DNA of 64,000 nt. Source: CALECP01 sp964389925. Lineage in GTDB: Bacteria; Chloroflexota; Anaerolineae; Promineifilales; Promineifilaceae. Position numbers and translations under genes: made by a program. Positions 17,174 to 26,288 of this stretch are shown piece by piece; within the stretch, counting starts at the first letter, position 1, and each line of letters starts with the position of its first letter. The DNA lies in the NCBI GenBank assembly GCA_964389925.1, contig CAYMGE010000023.1:1-64000 (forward strand), read 5' to 3'. The notes under the pieces were generated by a model. The model made no database searches and was not told the DNA's origin. It saw nothing but the letters and a program-made list of their open reading frames with translations.

Positions 17174-18378
17174 ACGTCAACGCAACATTTGCGGGGATGG
17201 TCGAGCGTAATCTGCTCTTTTTCGTAGATATGACGCAGGGGCTGGATGAGACAAATTATGACGCGCTCGACCCATACCGCGACAATCTATATCGCGCCAT
17301 CAGCTTTGGCGCACAATCGCCCAATGATAACTTGACGGCCGCGCTGCTCGTATTGAACTGCACCCTTTATATAGAACAACGCTGCAACTATCGGCATTGG
17401 GCAAAACTAATTACACGCATAGCGAACCGCTATCAATCAGATGATTCTGTCACGCTTGCGAAGTTGTTAAGTACGATGGGTTATTTTCGCTATCAAGCGG
17501 GGGAGTTGAAGAAGGCGGAGCAAGCCTATCATAGCGCGGAGAAAATTGCGCTCCAGTCAGAAGACAACTTAGCCGTCGCAACAGCTTGGTACTATCTAGG
17601 CATTATGCACTATCAGCGTAATGAAATTGATTCGGCAAAATTGCTGACAACTCGATCACTGGGGATTCTACAAGAACTCAAACGTGATTCTGAATCATTA
17701 AAACTATTGGGATACCTTCTAAATTTGTCCGCCCTCATCAAGATGGAAGCTGGTGAATTCGCAGCAGCCGAAAATGATCTTTTGTTTGCGTCAGAAACAC
17801 TTACTCAGAATGCTAGTCAGCCACACCACTTTATTCGCTATAACCTAGCTAAACTACGAATTCATCAAAATCGCTTTACAGATGCAGAAAACCTTTTGAA
17901 AACTCAGATTGATTACTGTACACACAATGACTTACCAGCTTCCTATGCAAAGACGATCACCCGATTAACATACTTATATATCAAACAAGAGAAATGGACT
18001 GATGCACTAGAGGCATGTATACAGTTAGATATTGTTGATCTACAGAAAAGAGGTCATCTAATTGAATTCGCAATGGCGAAGAATAATCTTGGCTATATTC
18101 ATTTTCGTCTGAATTATTTCGAGAAAGCTGAAGCATATTTGATCGAGGCAGTGCAAGCGTGGAAACTGCTTCAACACGATCTTGAAATAGCCAATAGTCT
18201 AGCTTCATTAGCTTCAGTTCAATTAGCTCAACGTATGTTTACAGCTTGCAAGTTAAGTTGTACTCAAGCAATGAAGCACCTCAACCGCTCTTCTCAAGAA
18301 AGTGTGAGAGCAACTGAGGTGCATGAAGAGATTCTCGAGATTTTACGCTCATTAGAAGAACGTACTACCTTTAATTAG
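17170..18378 (+). CDS. TPR-repeat protein coupled to the STAND ATPase
   Basis: 402 aa, almost entirely helical repeats of TPR type, for example AKLLSTMGYFRYQAGELKKAEQAYHSAEKIA, ATAWYYLGIMHYQRNEIDSAKLL and AKNNLGYIHFRLNYFEKAEAYLIEAVQAW. Its ATG overlaps the stop of the STAND gene as ATGA, so the two are translationally coupled and probably form one complex with ATPase and sensor on separate chains. From about 17.4 kb it is more AT-rich than its neighbours and lacks the TCGGCCGA palindrome, which suggests a different origin. Confidence 0.85.
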   Translation: MNVNATFAGMVERNLLFFVDMTQGLDETNYDALDPYRDNLYRAISFGAQSPNDNLTAALLVLNCTLYIEQRCNYRHWAKLITRIANRYQSDDSVTLAKLLSTMGYFRYQAGELKKAEQAYHSAEKIALQSEDNLAVATAWYYLGIMHYQRNEIDSAKLLTTRSLGILQELKRDSESLKLLGYLLNLSALIKMEAGEFAAAENDLLFASETLTQNASQPHHFIRYNLAKLRIHQNRFTDAENLLKTQIDYCTHNDLPASYAKTITRLTYLYIKQEKWTDALEACIQLDIVDLQKRGHLIEFAMAKNNLGYIHFRLNYFEKAEAYLIEAVQAWKLLQHDLEIANSLASLASVQLAQRMFTACKLSCTQAMKHLNRSSQESVRATEVHEEILEILRSLEERTTFN

Positions 18379-18497
18379 CCCAGTCCAAATCCGCCACTAC
18401 CATCACCTCCGCCTAATAACCCTATAGTTGTAGCAACACCACACACCGCAAAGACTGACATAGAAACGTACAAATTGAATAGTTTATTGCGAGACAT
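18375..18497 (-). CDS. 40-aa membrane micropeptide with Gly-rich tail
   Basis: A 40-codon ORF with a good ribosome site (AGGAG, then AACAAAA, then ATG at 18497). The peptide has a basic start (MSRNKLF), one hydrophobic segment (residues 8-28, including SMSVFAVCGVATTIGLL) and a tail of Gly, Asp and Ser ending GGFGLG. It is convergent with the TPR gene, overlapping it by 4 nt, and divergent from the AAA/winged-helix regulator. The same AGGAG style precedes that regulator. It could be a secreted signal, a small membrane partner or a bacteriocin-like peptide. No family is recognised; coding status rests on the SD, codon structure and position. Confidence 0.55.
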   Translation of the reverse strand: MSRNKLFNLYVSMSVFAVCGVATTIGLLGGGDGSGGFGLG

Positions 18498-18518
18498 TTT
18501 TGTTCTCCTAATTTTTTG

Positions 18519-18544
18519 CACTTCACAGTTGTTATCTGTGAGTG
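18519..18544. promoter_or_regulatory. Inverted repeat between the micropeptide and the regulator gene
   Basis: CACTT-CACAG, a 7-nt loop, then CTGTG-AGTG (9 bp with one bulged T), about 22 nt upstream of the micropeptide ATG on its strand and 110 nt before the divergent regulator. It is a candidate operator or 5'-UTR hairpin in the 157-bp divergent region. Confidence 0.35.
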
Positions 18545-18654
18545 CGTGTTTTCGATTTCGTTAATAACAGAATAAGGGAAAGGGGCAGCAACAGCCTGAC
18601 CGCATTCTGAAAGATTTCTGAAAACAAAAACCCAACAAAATTAGGAGTTTTAAG

Positions 18655-20025
18655 ATGTTAGAAAGATCGGTTAATAGAATGACGATGGCAACGTTTCGGC
18701 CGAAAGCGGCTCAACAACTGGCAGAGTGGATTACAGAAGCGAGTTGTGGTTTATTGATTGGATTACCGAGTACTGGTAAAAGGCGACTCTTGACAACTCT
18801 CAGTCGAGAACCGCAGGCATTACAATCATATTTGTCAAACAAAGTGCGCTGCGTAATACCATTGGCAATTGATTTAGCACCACTGGCAAGCGCAGATGAT
18901 TTTTGGCGCATCCTGTTGAGAACCTTAAACGAAACAAATGACTCTATTTGTACTGATTTGCGAAGGGTCATTCAGACTGTTTTCGAGGCAAATGTCCACA
19001 ATCACGATAGCTTTGGCTTACAAACGGCAGTGCGTGGGCTGATTGAGCGGCTATGCCAGCCGGATGTACGCATTGTTGTGATTGTGGATCGCTTCGGCCG
19101 ATTTTGTCGTCAAGGCAGCGACACCGTCGCCGACGCGCTTTACGATCTACATATCGCTTTTCCCCACAATGTCTGCCTGTTGGCTGGCGTGCAGCGCGAA
19201 GTCGCTTACCCCGCTGGCAAAATGCGTCTGGGATCACTATTTACGGGACAACAGTTTTGGCTGGGTGGGATGGCGAGCAACAACGCGGCGACGAATCTTC
19301 TCCATCATCAACTCACGCACCTCGATCCTTGCCCCAAGCTACTCGAACAGCTCGCCCAACTGTCGGGCGGCTTTCCCGCCCTGCTCAACGCCTTTGCCGA
19401 CTGGCGGCGCAGCGTCCAGTGGGATTGGGTGGCAGATGATTGGCAAACGAATCTCTACGACTATCAGCCGGTTCAAAATGAGCTACAGCGATTGTGGGAA
19501 GCATTAACGCAAACGGAACGTTCGATCTTATCTGATTTGGAGCTGCTCAAGCCGAATCGCTATGCGAAATTTGAGCGACAGTATCGCAGTTATTTGTGTG
19601 GCTTCGGCCGTAAAGGCGTTTGTGTCTACAAAAATAGTCGTTGGCACATATTTAGCGATCTGTTTGCCCGCTTTATCCGTGACTCGCGCCACACTGTGCG
19701 CGGCAACATCTGGTTCAACGTGCGCGACGACACCTACTATCAAGGTAACCAGCCGCTCGATGGTCTTTCGCCACGTGCTGAGGCCGCCCTCGCCTACTTT
19801 CTGGCACATCCCTACAAAAAGTGCGAGAAAGATCAGCTGATCGAGCATATTTGGGAAACGCCTTATGTCACGGACGACAGCGTGTATCAGGTCATCCGTG
19901 AGCTGCGGCGCGTCTTGGAGCCAGATGCACGCAACCCCTGCTACATTTTTAACCATCGCAGCTTGCGAGGGGGGCGTTATCAGTTTTTTCCGGAAGGTCG
20001 GCCGAAAGATCGTATGTTGATTTGA
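18655..20025 (+). CDS. AAA/STAND-like ATPase with C-terminal OmpR-type winged helix
   Basis: 456 aa, start set by AGGAG 9 nt upstream. The N-terminal ATPase has P-loop LLIGLPSTGKRRLL (about residues 33-46) and Walker B RIVVIVDRFGRF (about 140-151). The C-terminal 90 residues are a transcriptional-regulator winged helix: LSPRAEAALAYFLAHPYKKCEKDQLIEHIW, DDSVYQVIRELRRVLEPD and the wing SLRGGRYQFF. It is likely a one-component regulator in which nucleotide or partner binding controls DNA binding. Same architecture as the gene at 30584-31900. It lies upstream of the giant surface protein and next to the micropeptide, which may be its targets (inference). Confidence 0.82.
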   Translation: MLERSVNRMTMATFRPKAAQQLAEWITEASCGLLIGLPSTGKRRLLTTLSREPQALQSYLSNKVRCVIPLAIDLAPLASADDFWRILLRTLNETNDSICTDLRRVIQTVFEANVHNHDSFGLQTAVRGLIERLCQPDVRIVVIVDRFGRFCRQGSDTVADALYDLHIAFPHNVCLLAGVQREVAYPAGKMRLGSLFTGQQFWLGGMASNNAATNLLHHQLTHLDPCPKLLEQLAQLSGGFPALLNAFADWRRSVQWDWVADDWQTNLYDYQPVQNELQRLWEALTQTERSILSDLELLKPNRYAKFERQYRSYLCGFGRKGVCVYKNSRWHIFSDLFARFIRDSRHTVRGNIWFNVRDDTYYQGNQPLDGLSPRAEAALAYFLAHPYKKCEKDQLIEHIWETPYVTDDSVYQVIRELRRVLEPDARNPCYIFNHRSLRGGRYQFFPEGRPKDRMLI

Positions 20026-20421
20026 GCGAGAAAGCAGCTTTGCCGCAAAACCCTCACCCCCCGTCTCCCGCGCAAAGGATATTGCGTGAGGCGAGAGGGA
20101 GAGCATGCTTCTTACTCCCGCCTTTGGGCGGGGGCGAGGGTTTTACACTTTCCTGTACCACAAACAATTTTACTTTCTGTCTACCTTACAACGTTCGTTC
20201 AAGACGGCAAAAAACAGAGTGAAAACCGTTCTCAATAGTACCCAAAGGCTATATCGTTGGCTCTTTTGGTCGCCTAACATGCGTTTTGTGTTTGACTCAG
20301 GGACATCAACATTGTCACAGGTCTGTGACGCATAAATACAATAGAGCCAGTCTCGCTCATGCGCGTTTTGGTTCAGACTGCAATGGTAGGGGACTGCCAA
20401 GTAACATCTAGGAGTGACGGT
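20026..20421. repeat. Dispersed palindromic repeat in the surface-protein leader
   Basis: A GC-rich element runs from AAAACCCTC (20047-20055) to its complement GAGGGTTTT (20136-20144). Its start, AAAGCnGCTTTGCCGCAAAACCCTC (20031-20055), recurs at 61311-61335 inside the hisC reading frame. This is the type of intergenic repeat that reads PSPPTPLS-like when translated. Downstream (20145-20421) is AT-rich leader for the surface protein, with AGGAG at 20410-20414 before its ATG. Confidence 0.6.
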
Positions 20422-23400
20422 ATGTTTAGGAATAGAAGACGAGAACGATTTTACACCCGTTTTCTTTTGATTGGTTTAGGTTTCTTTTGTGTGCTTTCAT
20501 CGGCCGCAACAGCATTGGCGAACACAAGCGCACAGGAAAAACAAAACACGGCAACGCGTGCAGTTGTAACGGGAGACCGAATTTTATTAGACTGGGCGAA
20601 CACATTGGCGTTTGGGAATAGTGACACGGGTGGCACAGTGGTATGGGATGCGACTGATCCTGTCTTCACGATTCCCAACATGAGCAATTCAGGTATTGAT
20701 GTCAAGTTGCGCTTTGACCCACGTGAACCACGTGATATTGACACAAACACAATCGATGATCCGCCATTTGAGGCTGAATTCGATTGGCTTGAGCCATACT
20801 TTGGCACACGCGCAGTCCTGCGTTATTGGGGGCCGGGCGGAACGGCCGCCAATCAACAGGGGCCAGTGACAACACATATTTCGTTTTCGGAGGATATTAA
20901 GCTGGATCGGACAGCGATTTTCGCCCGATACGACGGCGCGTCGATTCGTTATGGGACTATCCTCGAAGCATTTCCAGCGGTTGCGGCCGATGGCTCTTGT
21001 GTTGGGACACCGTTAGCCATTCCAAACATCACCTCGCCGCAAACGGTACTCGATGACTATCAGAATTACGCCGATCCAACGCAGTACCCTGTCCCGATCA
21101 CGCGCACACTAACGATTGTCGATAGCAACGATATAGGCGAAATGGATGCAGAATACGGCACGTTTAGCGATCCGCTCGACAATCCGGCAGGGCATCCGTT
21201 TGGGCTAACAACACTCGATACGACAGGCGTGTTTGCCTTGGGAACTGACAATAATGGCAATAATCGCTCCCCCGTCGTCATTGACTATGACGATCTGCAA
21301 CTGCGCTGTCTCAAATGGCACAGCTTTGCTTATTCAAATGGGGATGCTATCGGCGAAGGTGACATCGTTCAACGTCAAAGTTCGACCTATCTTGGGCCTC
21401 TACTGCTGACAAAAATCAACACGGGCGCAATCGGCAATCGTGTTTGGGTCGATGAGAACAGCGATGGTTACCAAGACGCTGGCGAAGACGGTATTGCCAA
21501 TGTGACGGTCAATTTGTATGACAGCGTTGGCAATTTGGTCGCTACGACAGTGACAGATTCGCACGGCAACTATCTCTTTGACGACTTAGCCGAGGGCAGT
21601 TACTACGTCGATGTCGATGAAAGTACGTTGCCAGCAAGCATGTCACAAACGACGACTTATCCACAGCCGGGCAGTGATTTCACGAACCAAGATCACAGCA
21701 CAACCGCCATTCCAAATACGGCATTGACAGGATACGTGGCGACGATTGGGAACGGGTCGGCGTTGGAGAATTTGACGGCCGATTTTGGCTACAACTACGT
21801 CTCAACAACAGATGTTGTCGGGGAATGTTTCAACGTCTTGACCAATCAAGGCTTTGAGCAGTTTGATCCTAGCGTCACATTTAGTTCAACTAGCTTCCCA
21901 GACTTCAATGGCGACTCACTCCAAGCCTATTCATGGGCGCAGGGCGACACAAATGTGACAAATTGGATGCCTACGACAACGGGAAACGGTGACTACAACA
22001 ACGTCTTCTTAATCGACGATACTGCTGGCAACATCAACAATCCTGAAGGTGACTACTTTGCCTATATTCCGGGCGGGGCAGATAGCTCATTTGAATGCGT
22101 CGAGCAAAGCGTCGATGTCTATCTCTCGGCCGGCCTTGTCCCCGGTCAAGAGTATCAAATGTGCTTTATGGCGGCCGCTGGCACACAAACAGGCGCACTG
22201 ACGCACATCGAATATGCACAGGGAACGAGCTATGCAAGTCTCTACACACAAGCTCTGCCTATTAGTGCCAGCAGCACCAACTTAAACTGGCAACAGGTGT
22301 GCCACACCTTTACGTTTGACCCCTCATTTATGGATCGCATCGTCATCTCACAGCAGGGAACGGGCGGCATTTCAGTTGATGCGATGCAGATGTGTGAAGT
22401 TGGCAGCACGACAGGTGGACAAGGTAATGGCGCAATTGGTGACCGTATCTGGATCGATGCAGATGGCGATGGCGCACAAGACCCCAACGAAACGGGCGTT
22501 TCTGGCGTTGAGGTGACGCTTTATCACGACCCGGATGGCGATGGCGTTTACGACACGGTTTATGGCACGACAACAACTGATGCAAGCGGCAACTACATTT
22601 TTACCGACCTACCTCCAGCCGCTTACGTCGTGACTGTGACCAATGATGCAGGGGCATCACACCCAATTTTGACCGGAGATTACAACCAAACTGGCGATCC
22701 CGATCACTTTGGGACAACTGGCACAAATGACAACACGACGACTACGCCTGTGGTGCTTGCACCCGGCGATGTGTTCCTAAATGCCGACTTTGGCTATCAG
22801 CCACAGGGCGGTGCGGCCGTTGGCAGCATTGGCGACACGATTTTCTTTGATGCTGATGGGGATGGGAATGGGCCCGCGTTGGCTGCGATTGACGGCGGCG
22901 GGATTGTGACACAGGGGGCTGGTGGCGCGGCCGATGTAAACGACTATGGCATCGTTGGCGTGACAGTCGCCCTAATCCGCGACACCAACGGCAACGGTGA
23001 ATGGGACGCAGGCGAACCAATCATTGCCACCGACACGACCGATGCAAATGGTCAATATCTGTTTGAAGGACTAGCATACGACGACTACATCGTGTGGGTC
23101 AACGACACAGATAACGTCTTGGACGGCTTAACCGCGACATATGATAGCGACGGTGCGTTGCCCGGCGCGGGGCTGGGCGTTGGCTTTGGCTTTAGCGCGA
23201 CAACAATTGATGCAGGCAATATCAATGACCGCGCCCAAGATTTTGGCTATGGAGCAGGCGGTGCAGGCCTGATCGGCGACACAATTTTCCTCAATACGAA
23301 CGGTGACAGCGACCAAGATGCAGATGAGCCGGGACTTGAGGGTGTCGTTGTGGTTCTGACCGCTTCAGGTGGCGTGACAACAACCGCGATCACGGATGAA

Positions 23401-25494
23401 AACGGTCACTACTTCTTCGGCGGTCTCGACCCTGACGATAGCTATACCGTCACCATTGCACCAGAGAATTTTGCAAGCGGCGGGGTGTTGGAAGGGTTGA
23501 ATAACTCGGCCGATCCCGACGGCGGCAACGACAGCACCAGCAACGTCAACTTGGGCGCAGGCGGCAGTGATGGCAACGCCGACCCCGACGGTACAGATGA
23601 TGGCATCAACCTGGGTCAAGATTTTGGCTATACGCCAGCCAGCCCCGCCAGCATTGGCAACCTCGTTTGGCTTGATGTCGATGCAGACGGCGTTTACGAT
23701 GGTGGGGCTGAAACACCGATTGGCGGCGTGACAGTTGACATCTATCGTGACCTTAACGGCAATGGGCGCATTGATGCCGGTGAGCCGCTGTTTGGCTCAA
23801 CCGTTACGGACGCGGCGATCAACGCAGGCAGCTATGGCACAGATGGCAACTATCTGTTTACAGGTTTGCCAGCCGGCGATTATGTCGTCGATGTGACCGA
23901 CGAGAACGGCGTTTTGGCAGGCTATTGGCACAGTTTGGGAACGGCCGGCACAGACAACAATAGTCAGATCGACCCAGTTGGGGTCACGGTTGCGGCGGGT
24001 CAGACGGTGTTGACGGCCGATTTCGGCTACTATCTCGACCTCGCCTGCTTGGGCAACTTTGTCTGGGACGACAGCGCAAACAGCAACGGTATTCAAGATT
24101 TGGGCGAAGCTGGCATTGATGGCGTGACAATGACGCTGACGATTACCTACCCAAGTGGTGATGTGACCGTTTTGCAGACAGTAACAGGCGACGATCCAAG
24201 TACAACCGGCGTGACTGAGCAGGGCTGGTACAGCTTCTGCAACTTGTTAGCGGACGAGAATCATCGGACGGGTAGCGGGACAACGGCTCCTGCGAGTGGT
24301 GCGCCGGGCTTCGAGATTTCGGCCGAATATCCCCCCAACCTGATCCCAACGATCATCGACGCATCGGCCGCAACCGATCAGACAGATAGCGAAAATCCAT
24401 CTGGTACAGCGGCTACGCCCACGCAAGGGGCATTGGATGCGACGCAAAATAGTGACGCGACGGCCGAAGGCAACCCCGTTGCCAGCTACGATTTCGGCGC
24501 AACCAGTCCAGTCAATATCGGCAACTACATCTGGTTTGAAGACGACGGTGATGGCGATGGGACGACGGGGAGTGTCACAGATGCGTCTGGTGTCGTCGTT
24601 TCGCTGACCAATTCTAACGGCACAGTCATCACAACCATCACTGATGCAAACGGTCTCTACACGTTCACCGTCCCTGTCAATGCGACCTACACCGTCACTG
24701 TTGCAACACCGTTGGGCTATTCGCCCTCGACAGTCCTTGTTGGTGGCACTGACAACGACCCAGCCAGTGGCAACAATCAAAACCACGACAGCACCGGGGC
24801 AGTTGTCCAAGTCGGCACAGTGGACAATCAAACGATAGACTTCTCGTTTAGCAGCGTGCCGACGTATGCGATTGGCAACTTTGTCTGGATCGACGGCGAA
24901 CCAACTGGCAACGGAATGTACAATGATGGCGTAGATACCCCTGCCAACAACGTAACGATGAACCTGTATCGCGTCACAGGTGGCGTTGTCGCAGCAACGC
25001 CCATTTTGACAGAGACCACTGCGAGCGGCGCCTACCAATTCACTGGCTTTGAGGCCGGAACCTATGTCGTTTGTATTCCTAGTCAAGAATTCACACCGAG
25101 TGGCGACCTCTGGGATGGTAGCGAAGGCACGCATTACGGGGTTGTTTCAGCCAATGCGGGCAGCACGGGTGCAGGCGATGACAGCGTAGACCACAACACG
25201 GTTTATGTCGCCAATCCCGCGCTCAACGGCGCGTGTAGCAACCACATCACCGTCGGGGATACGGAACCAACCGGCGAGGATGCACACGGCTTGACAACTG
25301 GACTGACAGATGATGCAGTTGACTGGACAGTGGACTTTGCCTTCGCCCCACTTGCTGCAACGGCCGTTAATCTAGCTGGCAGCGGCACGTTTGGCACACC
25401 TGTTATGCCATTGCTGATTTCACTTGTGATTAGCGTGTTGTTGGCTGGCTACTTTGTGGTGAGAGGACAGCGGGTGGCTCGGCCGAATCGCTAA
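20422..25494 (+). CDS. Giant surface protein with eight SdrD-B-like repeats
   Basis: 1690 aa from the ATG at 20422 (AGGAG 7 nt upstream). A signal peptide (RFLLIGLGFFCVLSSAATALA) is followed by an N-terminal beta-rich domain (about residues 30-340), then SdrD-B/Cna-B-type modules. These are recognisable by IGxxVWxDxxxDGxQDxGE starts, TDxxGxYxFxxL cores and ends with DFGY: IGNRVWVDENSDG, IGDRIWIDADGDG, IGDTIFFDADGDG, IGDTIFLNTNGDS, IGNLVWLDVDADG, LGNFVWDDSANSN, IGNYIWFEDDGDG and IGNFVWIDGEPTG. Between the first and second lies a non-repeat domain with several Cys. A C-terminal helix (LLISLVISVLLAGYFVV) and basic tail anchor it. Asp-rich loops suggest Ca2+-stabilised stalk modules. Confidence 0.88.
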   Translation: MFRNRRRERFYTRFLLIGLGFFCVLSSAATALANTSAQEKQNTATRAVVTGDRILLDWANTLAFGNSDTGGTVVWDATDPVFTIPNMSNSGIDVKLRFDPREPRDIDTNTIDDPPFEAEFDWLEPYFGTRAVLRYWGPGGTAANQQGPVTTHISFSEDIKLDRTAIFARYDGASIRYGTILEAFPAVAADGSCVGTPLAIPNITSPQTVLDDYQNYADPTQYPVPITRTLTIVDSNDIGEMDAEYGTFSDPLDNPAGHPFGLTTLDTTGVFALGTDNNGNNRSPVVIDYDDLQLRCLKWHSFAYSNGDAIGEGDIVQRQSSTYLGPLLLTKINTGAIGNRVWVDENSDGYQDAGEDGIANVTVNLYDSVGNLVATTVTDSHGNYLFDDLAEGSYYVDVDESTLPASMSQTTTYPQPGSDFTNQDHSTTAIPNTALTGYVATIGNGSALENLTADFGYNYVSTTDVVGECFNVLTNQGFEQFDPSVTFSSTSFPDFNGDSLQAYSWAQGDTNVTNWMPTTTGNGDYNNVFLIDDTAGNINNPEGDYFAYIPGGADSSFECVEQSVDVYLSAGLVPGQEYQMCFMAAAGTQTGALTHIEYAQGTSYASLYTQALPISASSTNLNWQQVCHTFTFDPSFMDRIVISQQGTGGISVDAMQMCEVGSTTGGQGNGAIGDRIWIDADGDGAQDPNETGVSGVEVTLYHDPDGDGVYDTVYGTTTTDASGNYIFTDLPPAAYVVTVTNDAGASHPILTGDYNQTGDPDHFGTTGTNDNTTTTPVVLAPGDVFLNADFGYQPQGGAAVGSIGDTIFFDADGDGNGPALAAIDGGGIVTQGAGGAADVNDYGIVGVTVALIRDTNGNGEWDAGEPIIATDTTDANGQYLFEGLAYDDYIVWVNDTDNVLDGLTATYDSDGALPGAGLGVGFGFSATTIDAGNINDRAQDFGYGAGGAGLIGDTIFLNTNGDSDQDADEPGLEGVVVVLTASGGVTTTAITDENGHYFFGGLDPDDSYTVTIAPENFASGGVLEGLNNSADPDGGNDSTSNVNLGAGGSDGNADPDGTDDGINLGQDFGYTPASPASIGNLVWLDVDADGVYDGGAETPIGGVTVDIYRDLNGNGRIDAGEPLFGSTVTDAAINAGSYGTDGNYLFTGLPAGDYVVDVTDENGVLAGYWHSLGTAGTDNNSQIDPVGVTVAAGQTVLTADFGYYLDLACLGNFVWDDSANSNGIQDLGEAGIDGVTMTLTITYPSGDVTVLQTVTGDDPSTTGVTEQGWYSFCNLLADENHRTGSGTTAPASGAPGFEISAEYPPNLIPTIIDASAATDQTDSENPSGTAATPTQGALDATQNSDATAEGNPVASYDFGATSPVNIGNYIWFEDDGDGDGTTGSVTDASGVVVSLTNSNGTVITTITDANGLYTFTVPVNATYTVTVATPLGYSPSTVLVGGTDNDPASGNNQNHDSTGAVVQVGTVDNQTIDFSFSSVPTYAIGNFVWIDGEPTGNGMYNDGVDTPANNVTMNLYRVTGGVVAATPILTETTASGAYQFTGFEAGTYVVCIPSQEFTPSGDLWDGSEGTHYGVVSANAGSTGAGDDSVDHNTVYVANPALNGACSNHITVGDTEPTGEDAHGLTTGLTDDAVDWTVDFAFAPLAATAVNLAGSGTFGTPVMPLLISLVISVLLAGYFVVRGQRVARPNR

Positions 25495-25546
25495 GAAACT
25501 TACGAACCGGGTTCATCTTTCGACTTGTGTTGGAGCGGCCGACGAC

Positions 25547-26236
25547 CTATTTTGCCGTTCGGCTCAACAAAAATCGGCCGCTCAACACACACAAAATTGC
25601 CAACCCAAAAGTCCCACCGACGATAAACGCACCGACATCTTGCCAAAGTCGCTCAGGAAAAAGACGAATGAGCGAGTCGGTGTTGTAAAATGTCCATGAC
25701 CCTGCGGGGAAAAGCAGCTCGTGAAATTGTGTGAAAAATGTGCTCCACGCGACTGCCATGAAGAGACCAATCCCAACCAGAATTGCAATGCCTGCATAGC
25801 CACCATTGCGAATTGCGCGATAGGCAGTTGGCTCTGTTTCATTGCGATAAAGTAACAGTGTTACCCCCGCAACAACGACAATTCCTAGCACCCAGCCCCC
25901 ACGCCTGATTGCGTCGGTCAGGTGCTTCACATCGATCATGTGGCTAATTTCGCGTTCGTTGTAGAGTGGCTCACCCGTATCGGGGTTTATTTGTTCTTCT
26001 AGGAGATAGATAGTCTCTTCGGCCGATCCCCGCACCGACAAATACTCAACCGCCACCAGCGCAAGCTCTAGCCGCTCCTCCTTTTCCCACCCATAAATAT
26101 CAGGAGCAACACGATTGTTATACTCAAATTGCGGCAGCCAGTTGCCGATGACTGTACCAATCGCAAAAGAAGCCAGTGCAAAGGGCAGACAGAGTGTGAT
26201 AATCCATTTTACGGTATTTGCTGTTCGTTGTGACAT
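25547..26236 (-). CDS. DUF1461-like integral membrane protein
   Basis: 229 aa, with four predicted membrane helices (IITLCLPFALASFAIGTVI, VLGIVVVAGVTLLLY, GIAILVGIGLFMAVAWS, VGGTFGLAILCVLSGRF). The signature HELLFPAGSWTFYNTDSLIRLFPERLWQDVG matches the DUF1461 (TIGR01906) family, in which a large extracytoplasmic loop precedes paired helices. The function of the family is unknown. It is followed on the minus strand by the end of the giant surface gene (convergent) and preceded by a GT39-like transferase 53 nt upstream, suggesting an envelope-related pair. Confidence 0.75.
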   Translation of the reverse strand: MSQRTANTVKWIITLCLPFALASFAIGTVIGNWLPQFEYNNRVAPDIYGWEKEERLELALVAVEYLSVRGSAEETIYLLEEQINPDTGEPLYNEREISHMIDVKHLTDAIRRGGWVLGIVVVAGVTLLLYRNETEPTAYRAIRNGGYAGIAILVGIGLFMAVAWSTFFTQFHELLFPAGSWTFYNTDSLIRLFPERLWQDVGAFIVGGTFGLAILCVLSGRFLLSRTAK

Positions 26237-26288
26237 CTAAACTCATCTGAGACATTCTATTTCTCGAAGAAATGCAATATCTATTGTT

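Noticed and set aside
24247..25134. 295-codon open frame on the minus strand
   Set aside because: It is antisense to the SdrD-B repeat region and reads as repetitive low-sense peptide; it is produced by the repeat codon pattern.
20422..25494. SdrD-B repeats as LPXTG-sorted protein
   Set aside because: No LPXTG-type motif precedes the C-terminal helix and no sortase is present; a simple membrane anchor fits better.
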